DNA from: Xiphydria camelus
Taxonomy: Eukaryota > Arthropoda > Insecta > Hymenoptera > Xiphydriidae
DNA: 64,000 bases
Reading direction: 5' to 3'
Assembly (NCBI GenBank): GCA_963678675.1
Contig: OY783199.1
Location: 10,438,356-10,502,355, forward strand
Position 1 is the first letter of the stretch. Every line of letters begins with the position of its first letter. The position numbers and the translations under genes were made by a program. The notes under the pieces are model-generated. The model saw only the letters and a program-made list of their open reading frames with translations. It made no database searches and was not told the origin of the DNA. Below are positions 34,563-48,753 of this stretch, one piece after another.

Positions 34563-35510
34563 CCAAGTTCGAATTTATATACCGACCTGTGTCAAACTTG
34601 AAGTGTACATGTACCTCACTTTTATCTCATTAAGTATTACTGCAGACTCTGACATGTCATCTCGTACAGGTGCAACCGAAGAGGACTTAGCTCGTGTCCT
34701 GTCCGTAAAAAGATGACTCGATGGACATCGGAAAATGTCAGACTTGTCACCGAGCGCCTATTACCCACGGTGCATTTATTGCAATATGCGCTTTTCGTTT
34801 CAATTATTCCTGCTTTAAATAACATTCACTTCTTTCAAAGTATTTACCTTGTACAAGCTGTTCATCGTAGGGGGCAGCGATCAATGATTGTGACTAATCG
34901 TAGACAAATTATTCCTGCGATGATGTTCCAGTTGCAAAGCATACACTAGCAAGTCAGCTTACAGAGCATCCGATGTTTAGTATCAACTTTACCTCTTTTG
35001 GAACACTCATCACCCGAGCATAATCACGATTACGTTAATGTTAATCGCAGAATAGACCGTGAGCTCGGGCACATTATCGCAGTAGTAGTTCGGTACACCG
35101 AATTGCCTTTTAGTTTTAATAGACGAACTTGTCTACGACGAGTCACTAATATCGATCGCTATCTGCTCCCACGAACAGTTCATAAAAGGTTATTAGCTTG
35201 AAAGAAGTAAAAGTTATTTAACGCTGGAATAGTTGAAACGAGATGCGCGTATTGCAATTAATGTACCGTGGGTAATAGGCGCTCGGTTACAAGTCTGACA
35301 TTCACCAATGTTCATTGAGTCATCTTTTTATGGACAGGACACGAGATAGATCCTCTTCGGTTGCACCTGTACGAGATAACATATCAGAAAATCATTATTC
35401 TTCATAAAAATCTTGTAACCTACTCGTTCTGCAGTAATACTTAATGAAATATAAGTGAGGTACATGTACACTTCACGTTTGACAGGTCGGTATATAAATT
35501 CGAACTTGGG
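34563..35510. repeat. Palindrome of about 950 bp
   Basis: The outer ends CCAAGTTCGAATTTATATAC and its reverse complement bound arms that pair, with growing divergence, almost to the centre near 35036. Matching blocks include CGTACAGGTGCAACCGAAGA and TATTACCCACGGTGCATT. Short frames on both strands follow from the symmetry. Confidence 0.8.
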
Positions 35511-36998
35511 ATCAAGAGACACGGCAGTGTCTCGCGGCATGTTCGTTCAAGTAGTTTCGAGCTCAGAGACGACAGCGCTGATGTCGCGAGTATACCCGTG
35601 TCTCTTTACACCACAAATGTCTGCCCCCTGCACACCTCAATTTTTACATCGAATTTTCTCAATAAATATACGGTTATAACCAAAACTATGCTTCGTTAGG
35701 CCATATAAATTGACTAATCTCTATTGATAGAGACCAGAATAAATGTTATAAGTTACATATTAACAGAGATTTTTCCTTAGCAACGCGAAACCACGCCCCT
35801 TGCGCCTAAAAGTCGAGAATCCGATTTCTCGGGCGATATATATATGTCAAAATCTCACAAAAATTCCGCCTATCTTCGGCGATAGTCGGCCATGATCGGA
35901 AATATGTACACAGATACGGCCACACGCATACGCCATCAAATGTATGTTAGAGTGTGTGAGAGAATATATTTCTTAAATATTTGGGTATTTTCAAAGTTAA
36001 TAAAATATTTCCATTCGCGAAACGATTAACCTCGCGTTTATTTCGATCCTCGGACGCGCTTGTTAATAAACTGTAAAAATTCAGTGTAATCGGAGTTATG
36101 AATCTCAATAGTGGTGAATGTGACAGAAGCTCCGTATAGTTTAATAATCGTTTTTTTTTTACGATAATAGAGATAGTGAACGGATGCAGTGCTGTTTTTC
36201 TCTGGTTGCCTGTGCATAAAGAGCAGGAAAGGAGACGGCAGTATCTCAGAAGAATTACCATCAGATAAGTTTAATTGCCATCTGACAGCTTTAACCTCAC
36301 TTTCAATGGAAGGACAATTATCTTTGTGATAATTCTATTTTTTGTTTCAGCGTCATGCGAGCACGAGATGAATTGATGGCTTTTCTTCTCTGTCACAATC
36401 AAAGCCGTGGGAGAAAAATAGGAGATGCAATGGAATTGGATCACAACAATCGAGTAATTACTTTACCATTATTTTTTCTCTATCGATATATTTCCTCTTT
36501 CGTACTATTACAAGTTCCAATTTACACGCTGACCTGTCAAACCTGAAGTGTACATGTACCTCACTTCTATTTCATCTGTTCTTCGTCTCCGTTGTAACGA
36601 CAGTCAATGAGGAATCACTGATACCGATTAGGGTTCGAGGGTTATTCCTTATTCTTTCTAGCACAGCATAGATATTTTACTGCACCTGTTTTCTTCTGGG
36701 ACTTCCTAAAATAATTATAAAAACCCCATATGATTGTTATTTATAATTTGTTACAGATCGTATGCGAACCCGAGGGGTTTCTTTCGAACGAAGGATCATC
36801 CACTTGTTGTTCCAAGAACCAGTTGCATTAGTTCATTTGGCGAGCTGGATCTTCTGTCTCGAGTGCATGGACGTGTGCCACTTTAAATGGATATTTTGTA
36901 ATTTCCATCGTTACATCAGAGGCGAAGAGGAGATGAAATAGAAGTGAGGTACATGTACATTTCACGTTTGATAGGTTGGTATATAAATTGGAACTTCT
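35511..36998 (-). repeat. Repeat C, copy 2 (left arm of the 3.5-kb inverted repeat)
   Basis: Starts ATCAAGAGACACGGCAGTG and runs as the reverse complement of 12058-13520. The internal blocks around 36590-36870 keep the copy 1 order. Confidence 0.85.
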
Positions 36999-37281
36999 GA
37001 TAGTATAATACGAAAGAGGAAATATATCGATAAAGAAAAAAAAATAATAAAGTAGTTACTACATTACTGTAATTCAATTCCATTGTATCCTTTATTTTTC
37101 TGCCTCGACTTTGATAGTTGATAGTGAATAAAAATCAAATTTATTGGCTGATCCATCCACTATCAACAATCAAAATCGTGGCAGAAAAATAAGGGATACA
37201 ATGGAATTGGATTACAATAATGGAGTAACTACTTTATTATTTTTTTTTATTTATGTATTTCTTCTTTCGTATTATACTATC
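36999..37281. mobile_element. MITE B, copy 3 (complete, 283 bp)
   Basis: GATAGTATAATACG...CGTATTATACTATC ends, with inner arms of CTGCCACGACTTTGATTG type. It lies at the centre of a larger inverted repeat. Confidence 0.85.
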
Positions 37282-39021
37282 ACACAAGTTCCAATTTATA
37301 TACCGACCTGTCAAACGTGAAGTGTACATATACCTCACTTTTATTTCATCTCTTCTTCGCCTCTGGTATAATCATTTACACCCCACAAAGCACGTTTTTG
37401 CAAGCAACTTTTCTGTAACATTCCTGCGATATTTTGCAATATTCGTGAATACTAGTGTATATTAGAAATATATATTTCTCGATAAATTCGCGAATGTTGC
37501 AAAATATCATAGCAACATTTCGGAATCATTACATCGAAAGTTCTCCTCGATAAGGTACAGCTCGATAAGATTGTACTTGTCAGGGCTGAATTATATGAGG
37601 TTTTTATAATTATTTTATTAAGTCTCAGAAGAATACAGGTGCAGCATAATATAGATATGTGCTAGAAAGAATAAGGAATAACCTTCGACGAGCATTCGGG
37701 CTGTAGCAACAGAGGTTAGAATCAGCAAGACCATGGCAGAGAGGATATTGAAGGATGGACGCACGTCCATGCACTCGAGGCAGTAAATCTACCTCGCGGA
37801 ATGAACCAATGCAGCTGGTTCTTGGAACAACAAGTGGACGATCCCTCGTTCGAAAGAAACCCCCTCGGGTTCGCACATGATTTGGATGGTTTGGGTGGGG
37901 ATTTGGGTGGAATTGAATAGCAGCACGGTTATTTCTGTAACAGATTATAAATAACAAAATTATATCCAGAATTTCACTATTTAAAATATAGTATGAAGGA
38001 GGAAATATATCAATAGAGAAAAACTAATGTTAAAGTAATTACTTGATTATTGTAATCCAATTCAATTGCATCTGCTATTCTTCTGCCACGGCTTTAATGG
38101 AGAAGAAACATCAAATTTATTTGTTAATCCATCGATTCACCCCATGCTCGCATGACGCTGGAAACAAAAAATAGAATTACTACAAAGATATTTGTCCTTC
38201 CATCGAAAGTGAGGTTAAAGCTGTCAGATAGCAATTAAACTTATCTGGTAGCAATTCTTCTGAGATACTGCCGTTTCCTTTCCTGCTCTTGATGCACAGG
38301 CAACTAGAGAAAAATACCACTGCATCCGTTCACTATCTCGATTAAACGAAAAAAATACAAATGATTACTAAACTATACGGAGCGTCTGTCACATTCACCA
38401 CTATTGAGATTCATTACTCCGATTACACTGAATGTTCACTTTATATTAACAAGCGCGTCCGAGGATCGAAATAAACGCGAGGGAAATCGTTACGCGAATG
38501 GAAATATTTTATTAACTTTGAAAACCATGACCAAACATTCAAGGAATATATTCTCTCACACACTCTCACATACATTTGATGGCGTATGCGTGTGCCCGCA
38601 TCTGTGTAGACATTTCCGATCATGGCCGACTATCGCCGAAGACAGGCGGAATTAGAGTGACATTTTGGCATATATATATTGCCCGAGAAATCGGATCCTC
38701 GACTTTCAGGCGGCAGGGGCATGGCTTAGCGTTGCTAAGGGCGAATCTCTGTTAATATTTAACATAATATAACATTTGCATTTATAACATTTATTCTGGT
38801 CTCTATCAATAGAGAATAGTCGATTTATATGGCGTAACTAAGCATAGTTTTGGTTATAACCGTATATTTATTGAGAAAATTCGATGTTAAAATTGAGGGG
38901 TGAAGGGGGCAGACATTTTTCCTGTAAAAATACATGGGTGCCCGCGGCGACAGCGCTGTCGGCGTCATTCTGACGAACTACTTGAATGAACACGCCGCGA
39001 GACACTACCGTGTCTCTTGAT
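37282..39021 (+). repeat. Repeat C, copy 3 (right arm of the 3.5-kb inverted repeat)
   Basis: Direct copy of 12058-13520 ending in GTGTCTCTTGAT. The section 37590-37905 has the shared blocks in a changed order, and 37370-37590 is extra sequence. Confidence 0.8.
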
Positions 39022-40555
39022 AAAGAGAGTCTTCTGAATGAAGAGGTACATAGGGAGAGTGAATGAATATTACGGAGTTGTGGCAGAAAAAAGAAACGGA
39101 TAAAGTTAATTTAGGCATTACACAGTCGATAGTTAGAAAGAAAACGTTTAAGTCTGCTCGATATCTTCTTCGAGAAGAAATGACATATTTACGCTTATGT
39201 ATAAAGTAGGCATTGGTGTCACGAAAAACAAACTTGGAAGGGTACAAATATAATGATTTGTGAAGAAATTACATATTTTTGAGAAGTATTATAGAATACG
39301 ATATGATATAGGAGAGCTGTAAAGAGCAGTAAACTCGATTTGGAAGAAATCCCTCACACATTAATGTATGTATGCTAGAACGTGACAGAAAAAAGTCGTA
39401 CTGTAATAAGTTCGAGAGCTCAAGGGCTACATTATATGTAAAACGTTAAAAGTGGGGTTCGACATAGTAATTTTTAAATTCTTCCATTGGAGTTCTCTCT
39501 CTTGTGGTAGAATTTAACACTTAACACAAAATAACCCATTAAAATTCTTGTCTATAGAAAAATCACAATGGAAATTGCACGCCGTATTTAGCCTCCCTCC
39601 AAAAAAATTTCACTTAAAAAAATTAGTCATTCTAACTTGTAATTGATGTGTAAACATCTGGCAGAACAATGTTGTATGGAAGTGGTGTTCGCCATGTACT
39701 ACTGTAAGTGAGTCGGAGTAACTCCTCGTCGATCGGCTCTACTCCGACTCACTTATTTATTTTAGCTATCATAAGCCGAGTGTGTCAAGCGCGGCATTAT
39801 TAAATGAAAATGAAAATGAAAAATATTTTTCGACAGTTATAAGATTTAAAATTGTTGGAAATTACTTCGATTACAGATACCAATATTCACAAATCCCAAT
39901 CACATTTCCGTTCCATAGCTACCGCTCATGAGATGTTTACACATCAGTGTCTCGAGTACCAGCAGACTCGTTTTGTTTTTTTTCTGTCGTACCTGGATAA
40001 GCCGGGTACTGCATTAGATGGCTCGCGACGATCCGTACGATAATTGATTTCCAGGAAAGGTATAAACCGTGGTGTGTTCGCAGCTTACATTCCCGGAATA
40101 TGCCGTTTCGGAGAACTTAGGATTAGCTAAGGATTGGCGAGGTATTTATGACTATGATACTATAATATTAAACGGTGCGAACCGTTGTGTCGAATTCCAT
40201 TTGTCCGCTCGTTATTTCTCGATAGAATAGCAATCCTAAATTAGTATAGAATATTTGAATTTTACCGCTATAAAATCTAGTAACCCTTGAAGGTTGTACG
40301 GCCTAATCTAGTTGCATATGCGACACTGCACAAATTTACATGTACCGTATGTCCGCGATCAATCAGACCATAGCAAAATTGCGAGTTTTTTGCAGGAGCA
40401 CCCCCGTGGGTCTCCTCGCCCAATAGAATCTCCGGGGAAGCGTGATTGTGCATGCGTAGTCATCCGCGTTGGGGTAGTCAGCAAGTTCAGATCGATTATT
40501 TCGATAACCGATGTCCGTATGATGATTTCCGTATGACCGATGTCCATATGACCTT
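39022..40555. other. Mostly unique sequence with one small hairpin
   Basis: AAGTGAGTCGGAGTA at 39706-39720 and its exact reverse complement at 39740-39754 form a 15-bp stem with a 19-base loop. 40140-40200 resembles 6990-7130. No gene recognised. Confidence 0.5.
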
Positions 40556-40846
40556 GAAATTTACCTTCGGCCGGGCTTGGTGGCCGGGGCGAATTCGAGC
40601 AATTTTTACCGGTAGAAGTCGAGTCGGTAGTTAGAGTTGGTGTCAATTCGGGAGATCGAAGCGTCTAACCTCGAAATCAGGAATTTGTGAATAATGGAAA
40701 TTACTCACCATAATTCACAAATCCACGATTTCAAGGTTAGACGCTTCGAGATCACCCGAATTGACACCAACTTTAACTACCGACTCGACTTCTACCGGTA
40801 AAAATTGCTCGAATACCAACCAAGCCCGGCCGAAAGTAACTTTCAA
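40556..40846. repeat. Palindrome P1
   Basis: The arms carry CGGCCGGGCTTGG, ACCGGTAGAAGTCGAGTCGG and GTGTCAATTCGGG on the left and their inverted partners on the right, turning near 40705. Arm length is about 140 bp. Confidence 0.85.
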
Positions 40847-40887
40847 GGTCCCTGTAACTGTGCGGTTCTGGACGGGACATAGGTTAT

Positions 40888-41242
40888 GCGTTATACCGTA
40901 TGTCCCACTCTGTATTGGCCAATTTGAAATTACTTTCGGGCAGGCTTGGTCGGTACTCGAGTCATTTAATACCGGTAGAAGTCGAGTCGGTAGTTAGAGT
41001 TGGTGTCAATTCGAGTGTTCGAAGCGTCTAACCTCGAAATTATGAATTTGTGAATAATGAAAATTACTCACCATTATTCACAAATTCACAATTTCGAGGG
41101 TAGACGCTTCGATCACCCGAATTGACACCTACTCTAACTACCGACTCGACTTCTACCGGTATTAAATGACTCGAGTACCGACCAAGCCTGCCCGAAGGTA
41201 ATTTCAAACTGGCCAATATGTACAGAATGGGACATACGGTAC
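40888..41242. repeat. Palindrome P2
   Basis: Same building blocks as P1, plus outer blocks ATACCGTATGTCCCA and CGGGCAGGCTTGG; turn near 41066. P1 and P2 are diverged copies of one foldback unit. Confidence 0.85.
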
Positions 41243-41261
41243 AGAGAGGGACATACGGTAT

Positions 41262-41388
41262 CCCGTAAGAAACGCAACAAGCGACATTTACCTTCATCAG
41301 TATTTGCCAACGGTGCACATGTAAAAGACTCAAATACCGTCGGCAAATACTGCCGAAGAAAAATGTCGCTTGTTGCGTTTCTTACGGG
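41262..41388. repeat. Palindrome P3
   Basis: CCCGTAAGAAACGCAACAAG and the following GCGACATTT pair with the inverted copy ending at 41388. The loop holds a second inner pairing around AGTATTTGCC. Confidence 0.85.
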
Positions 41389-43251
41389 ACATACGGTATA
41401 CGCTATTACGGTATATATAGATTATTTAGACACTGGTACAAGTGTTAGCTGTTTACGGAGCGCGTGGGGAAGCCATACTAAATATGAAGCAATTTTATAA
41501 ACTCAGCCTCACGAGCTTCATTGAGGACATCCTGCGGGATGTTGTTGTCGTCAGCGAGGTTATTATCACTTTCTACATTCTCTTGATAACTCAACGAATG
41601 TAAATTTATCTCTACACTCGATGTCGAAGTACAATTCAACTCTTGTTTCACGAAATTTTGAAATTCGTCGCCTTCTCATCACTGTTCGGGACAATGATGC
41701 TTTTCCTCTCCATATGTTGATTTTACACTTATATAGGTTTGGTATACTCTCTTGCGTCCGTCAGTCGATTTGAATGAATCGATTCGATACGGTTAATTTC
41801 ACGTTGCGATCGTCAATTTGAAAAAGACGCATTTCGGACTAAGCAATCGCGCCAATCAGAGTGCAACAATGTCAGCTGTCAAAGTGAGATAGCTATACTC
41901 TGCTCATTTCACGTTCCATTGGTTATTTTGATAAAAGGACCCACTTCGACTAAGTATTCGCGTCAGTCCGAGTAAAGTGTTTTTAATAGTCTATGGACTC
42001 CCAGCCGGTGTCACGCGGAAAAAACGCCATCTTTTACGGTCTAAAAGTAGACTGAAAAAGGCCTCGAAATGGGCATGTGAGTGAGGAAAAATATAGTTTT
42101 ACCTACCGTTGAAATGTAGTCTCCTAATTTCGGATACCGTATCCGAAATTAGGAACTTTTTTTTCAACTGATCAGAAAAGTTTTAAATTGAAGAGCATTT
42201 ATTTTCTTACAAAAATGTTTGTAATAAAATTATTTTGATAATAGAACTTAATAATAAACAGTAGTCTAGTTATTTATTTCCCCCCCAACAAATCTAAAGA
42301 AGTTATATATGTATTTAGTACATTTTGGGTAAACAGAAAAATGGTATCCGAAATTAGGAAACTTGTTTACTTTTATTTACTTTTATTTTTCAGAATTTTT
42401 TTGAAATCTTCATGGGACAGAAAAAAGTTTTACTTTATCGAACAGTGTAATTAATTATGATTAAAGTGATGAAAACTGTGTAAATTCGATGAAAATAGAC
42501 TTCTTGGAATGCCCAATCACAGTTCAGGTTATTTTTTTAAGTAGTCTTGGATCATTTTGTTCTCAGTCTCTGTTTTTCGCTCGAATCGCTGCCAGCTTAG
42601 AAATTAGAGAGGGCTTACGAACGGTAATCCCATTCACGATCTGCCCTCTTTGACCTCTCGCACTAATTCGTTATCTACCTGGTTTCTTTTTTCTTTCTCC
42701 TTTCAAATATCGACTTTTATTCGCGCTCATGCTACTTCAATGTGGATGGTTCGTCTCGCCGATGAGGAAAAATTATTTTTCTTCCGATAACTCGTTCACT
42801 GTACGAATACGTAATGTATGTTAATATATCCGTACAGCACCACATATCACACATGCACTTATTTAGATAATTATCTCCCTCGGCTCTTCGCTCTACATGC
42901 TCCCTACTCGCATGTATACGGCGGAATGCCACGTAATTTTCCAGCCGCGGAGTTTCTTAACGAAGGAGCGAGGAAAAGCCCGGAAAAATCTGTTTCCTTA
43001 CGACCAACCACGCCGGTCATGCAGCTGAGGCGTAATAAAGTGAAACACTCTTTCATCGGTTGGCCGAAAGGGCCGTTATAACGAGGGCCGAGAACCGAGC
43101 TCCTGAGTCTCTTTCGGCTCTTTACTGCTGCATGGTCTGACTAAGGTCGCTGCAATACCACTTAAGAGTAAGTTATCGTTTCATCCCTACCTTCTCTCCT
43201 CACACCCTTCACCTTCAGACACCTCTCGGTCCCATCTTGCCTCTTTCGCTA

Positions 43252-43253
<2 letters not shown>
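41389..43253. other. Unique sequence with a short perfect palindrome
   Basis: CTAATTTCGGATAC followed by GTATCCGAAATTAG lies at about 42122-42153, and GGTATCCGAAATTAGGAA recurs at 42345. Regions 41480-41900 and 42550-43180 look like ordinary unique DNA; I cannot identify a gene. Confidence 0.45.

Positions 43254-43347
<94 letters not shown>
43254..43347. repeat. (CT)n microsatellite before the gap
   Basis: Uninterrupted CT for 94 bases, ending in the run of N. Confidence 0.98.
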
Positions 43348-43547
43348 NNNNNNNNNNNNNNNNNNNNNNNNNNNNNNNNNNNNNNNNNNNNNNNNNNNNN
43401 NNNNNNNNNNNNNNNNNNNNNNNNNNNNNNNNNNNNNNNNNNNNNNNNNNNNNNNNNNNNNNNNNNNNNNNNNNNNNNNNNNNNNNNNNNNNNNNNNNNN
43501 NNNNNNNNNNNNNNNNNNNNNNNNNNNNNNNNNNNNNNNNNNNNNNN
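43348..43547. other. Assembly gap, 200 N
   Basis: Exactly 200 N, a typical placeholder size. The true length and content are unknown, and the adjacent CT tract is the likely cause of the break. Confidence 0.98.
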
Positions 43548-45446
<1,899 letters not shown>

Positions 45447-45697
45447 CCGCTTTTTCTTTCGCCACCATCCTTCTTTACTCTTCCGCTGCCCTAGATGTTA
45501 CTACTAAAAATATTTGTGCGTCCACCCCTTTTTCAGCGACAAATACGAATCTTTTTCGAGAATGAAACATAAGCAATGGTATACTTCGATAAAACTTTCA
45601 TCGTTACGTGTACTACGGGCGTTAAGAATAATTGCGATACGATTAGAGAAATAGAGAATAAAGAATAGCGCCTGTCGGGCCAACTCCGTCGCTCCCA
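45447..45697. other. Unrecognised spacer
   Basis: No gene or repeat that I can support. Confidence 0.3.
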
Positions 45698-45900
45698 CAA
45701 AAAAAAAACCAGCAATTTTTATTGCTTCATCCAGTAGCGCTGAGACTCGAGCTCATTTTCATTAATTCGTACGGAGAAGACTGTCCTGTGTACTGTTTAC
45801 AACAGTAAGTAGAAATGTCTCCTCTATACAAATTCTTAAAAATGAGCTCGAGTCTCAGCGCTATTAGATGAAGCAGTAAAAATTGCTGGTCTTTTTTCCA
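45698..45900. mobile_element. Hairpin MITE (about 200 bp)
   Basis: AACCAGCAATTTTTATTGC through CGAGCTCATTTT on the left pairs with the right arm ending at ATTGCTGGTC; arms of about 65 bp with a 70-base loop. No coding sequence. Confidence 0.8.
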
Positions 45901-46149
45901 TGCTCTGAGCAAAAGATGTATGACGACGTTATTCCGATTTCTTCTACTTGTTTCATTTTTTGATGCTTAAACCTTAATATCGAGCCAAGAAAGTCTTCAT
46001 ACCTATAATTTTGGCATAAGGACTTAAATTTTTGGTTATTAGCTCATGATAGTACAGGGTCCGGCAGAGAGGTATGGTGTTTTTGAACGAATTTTAAAAT
46101 CTTTGTTTTTAGACATTAGTCGCATATTGCCATTGTAGAATACATAACA

Positions 46150-46306
46150 TAAGATTCAGCAGCGAAAAATCACGTCAGTAAGGTGGCGTCCGTTTTTGTC
46201 AAGGCATTCTTGTCCGAGGCATATTCCTTTCGAGCATGGCATGAAAAATCGTTCCGATTTTTCGTGTTATGGTTTCGGAAAAATCCTCAAGAGCTTGCGG
46301 TTTGTC
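46150..46306 (-). pseudogene. Mariner/Tc3-like transposase fossil, C-terminal end
   Basis: Reading the minus strand from 46306 gives DKPQALEDFSETI and MLERNMPR, the usual C-terminal pattern of this insect transposase group. It is the continuation of 48754-49450, from which it is separated by a 2.44-kb insertion. Confidence 0.7.
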
Positions 46307-46308
46307 TA

Positions 46309-48751
46309 CACGGAGAGAAATTTTCGGTAAAAATTACCTAAATAGTAGGGTAAGCATGTAGCATTCGGTGTTTTACGGTTAATTTTGTAGAGGCGCTGGT
46401 CAGGAATTAACAATCAACCGATATATTTTGACGAACGTTCCAGAATTTTTACCGTTCCAACTCTACAATTTTACCCGAACAGGAATTTTTATGCCTGCGC
46501 AATATAGAAAGTATCCCTCCGTTAATAAACGTTATCGTATAATAGCAGCAAAAATTAACATTCAGCCCTTAAATTGTAACAAGTTGTGCGCCTTAATTTT
46601 TATCATTACGTTACTGCACAATTACCCTAGAGTAACGGAATTTTTACCTATCCGGGTAGATAGATTCTACCAATGACATCTATAAAGGCGATCACGTGAG
46701 CGTCAGTTCGCTTCAGTTCGCGTCAGTTCGGCCGTTTTCGGCCGATCGTCAGAAGTCGACGCACATTGTGAGTTGTGGCCATTAGAACCGGTGCGAGTTG
46801 TTCCAGAAAAAATAAAGTGCTTAAACTAATACATTTATAAAAAAAACAATTATTTAAAAACGTGAATTACTGTCTGGTGAAAGCGGCTCTTTTGAGGTAA
46901 GTGATTTTATTTAGAATATTTAGAGATATGTGTGAGAGCACCCCGAATGTAATTATGTTGATGGACCTAGCCTCCAAAGTTTGTTTTGCATGAAAATAAA
47001 AATGAATTAGTTTTTTTTCACGTGAATAATCAACAAATAGTAGAGTGGAATATGACCAAATAAATATTCGTTTTTAATTGATGAATGGCACATTTGGGAA
47101 GAGCAAACTGACCCCAGATGTCAATCGAATCGATTTCTTAAAGTCCATAAAAATTCCAAATTTGTAAAAACTACAAAGATCTATGGGGAAATGTTAGTAG
47201 ATTTTTTAATCATATTTTTTGTGCCTGATATACGGAGAAGTCTCACCATTTTTGTCCATTACCAGGAGTATTAGATGGGAAATTCTGGTGATTTCTTTTT
47301 CGTTATAAATAAGAAGAGAAGACTAGAAGAAAAATTAGGGGAAATTCATGCAAAAAAAATTCTATACTGAAATTTCAAGGCACCGTTAGAAGTGGACGCG
47401 TCAAGCAAGGGTGATTCACGAAGCCAGGTGGAAGCGGGCAGTTTCCCCCATAATGACGTCAAGGCAACGGGGCTTTCCAATGCAGGCCCAGGATGAAGGA
47501 GTAAGGGGGTCTTATGCTCCTCCAGGCAATCGAAGGAAGCCATTCGATCGACAACCAGCGTGCATATCGGATCGTGATCCGAGTCTCATCGAGGATTGCT
47601 TCAGGACTCATCGTGCAGCCGCGTCGAGTCTACCGCGTCGAATATAGCTTACAATACATAGAGTCTCAGCAAATAAGATTTTCATTGAAAAATTTTAATC
47701 TATTTAATTTTGTATGTCATTTGTTCTTCTGAGCAGAAAAGTGTGAGGAACGATTTGACGGAGAAAACCTAGGGTCTGCGGGCCTTTAACGGAACATCCT
47801 CGATAACGCACGGACGACCATACCGATCGCTTGGGCAGCTCGGTGGTCATTCTCTCCTTCGACCATCGCAAGAGCTACTTTGGCGAAGAGCCGAAGTCAA
47901 GTCGCAGTCACATTCATCACGTTGTAACTCACAATCAGTCGCATTCATCAATAAACTGTTCTTTCGGGAAATATTTCCTACAAAAGCTGTCGAATTTTCA
48001 TTAGTAATGAACGCGTAACAAGGAAGTTAGAAATACTCGTCGTTTGCAGCGATCGTTTACTACCTGGCCGCAATAAACTGCTATTTCTGGCACAGGCAAG
48101 CGCGGGTACGTATCCCGATGCCGCGACTTCCTCCGTGATGCGAATTTTTCGGCACTGCACTGGTACGAAAGACGCGGAACGACGCGACGCTCGATAGCAA
48201 CGGTCACAAATAAACGCACTTAGCTCAAATGTCAGGAAAAGAATTCAATTCCCGATATTAAACAAGTAATTAGAACAAAATATATGAAAATTTCCATACA
48301 ATTTTTAATTTAATAATTAATTTTCACTTAATAAGGTGAAGAAAATTTGCTCACGGATAAATAAAAAATATAAAAACGTAAAATAAAAAGTATCACATTG
48401 AACGGTAAATTTATATTCTAATTGGTGGGAAAAAAATAATCCTTGAGGTTAGTAATAATTTCAGTACAGGTTAGTATATTTTACCGTACCGGTGCAGCAG
48501 TTTCTACCCCGAGAACAGTAAAATCTTTCTCATTGTTTGACACTTTCAATCTATTTCAGCCATAATTTTCATCTATTCCAACCACATTTTTTATTTGATA
48601 CAGAGGTCACATTTTACTTTCGAGAACATGAAAAACTCTTTGAATGCATGATATTTTTTACCTTACTGACCAAATGCAACACGATTACCGTACTAGTTGG
48701 GTATTTTTTCCCTTAATTTCAGGCAAATAGTACTGACGATTTCTCTCCGTG
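46309..48751. mobile_element. 2.44-kb TIR element with TA duplication
   Basis: The ends are CACGGAGAGAAA and its reverse complement TTTCTCTCCGTG. TA lies on each side (46307-46308, 48752-48753). Removing the element and one TA restores a continuous mariner frame, which fixes the borders well. Inside, 46690-46900 has three GTCAGTTCG blocks and a consensus splice donor (GAG|GTAAGT at 46896), and 47340-48240 is GC-richer. No transposase is recognised, so the element is non-autonomous or carries other sequence. Confidence 0.82.
46690..46896 (+). promoter_or_regulatory. Candidate promoter and first exon inside the TA element
   Basis: Repeated TCAGTT (initiator-like) sites near 46705-46730 are followed by about 170 bases ending in TTTTGAG|GTAAGTG, a near-ideal splice donor. 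No coding start is evident, so if real it would be a 5' UTR exon. Inference only. Confidence 0.3.
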
Positions 48752-48753
48752 TA

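Noticed and set aside
39706..39754. 15-bp stem hairpin as a microRNA precursor or terminator
   Set aside because: The stem is too short for a typical precursor and the setting is eukaryotic; kept only as a note within the surrounding stretch.
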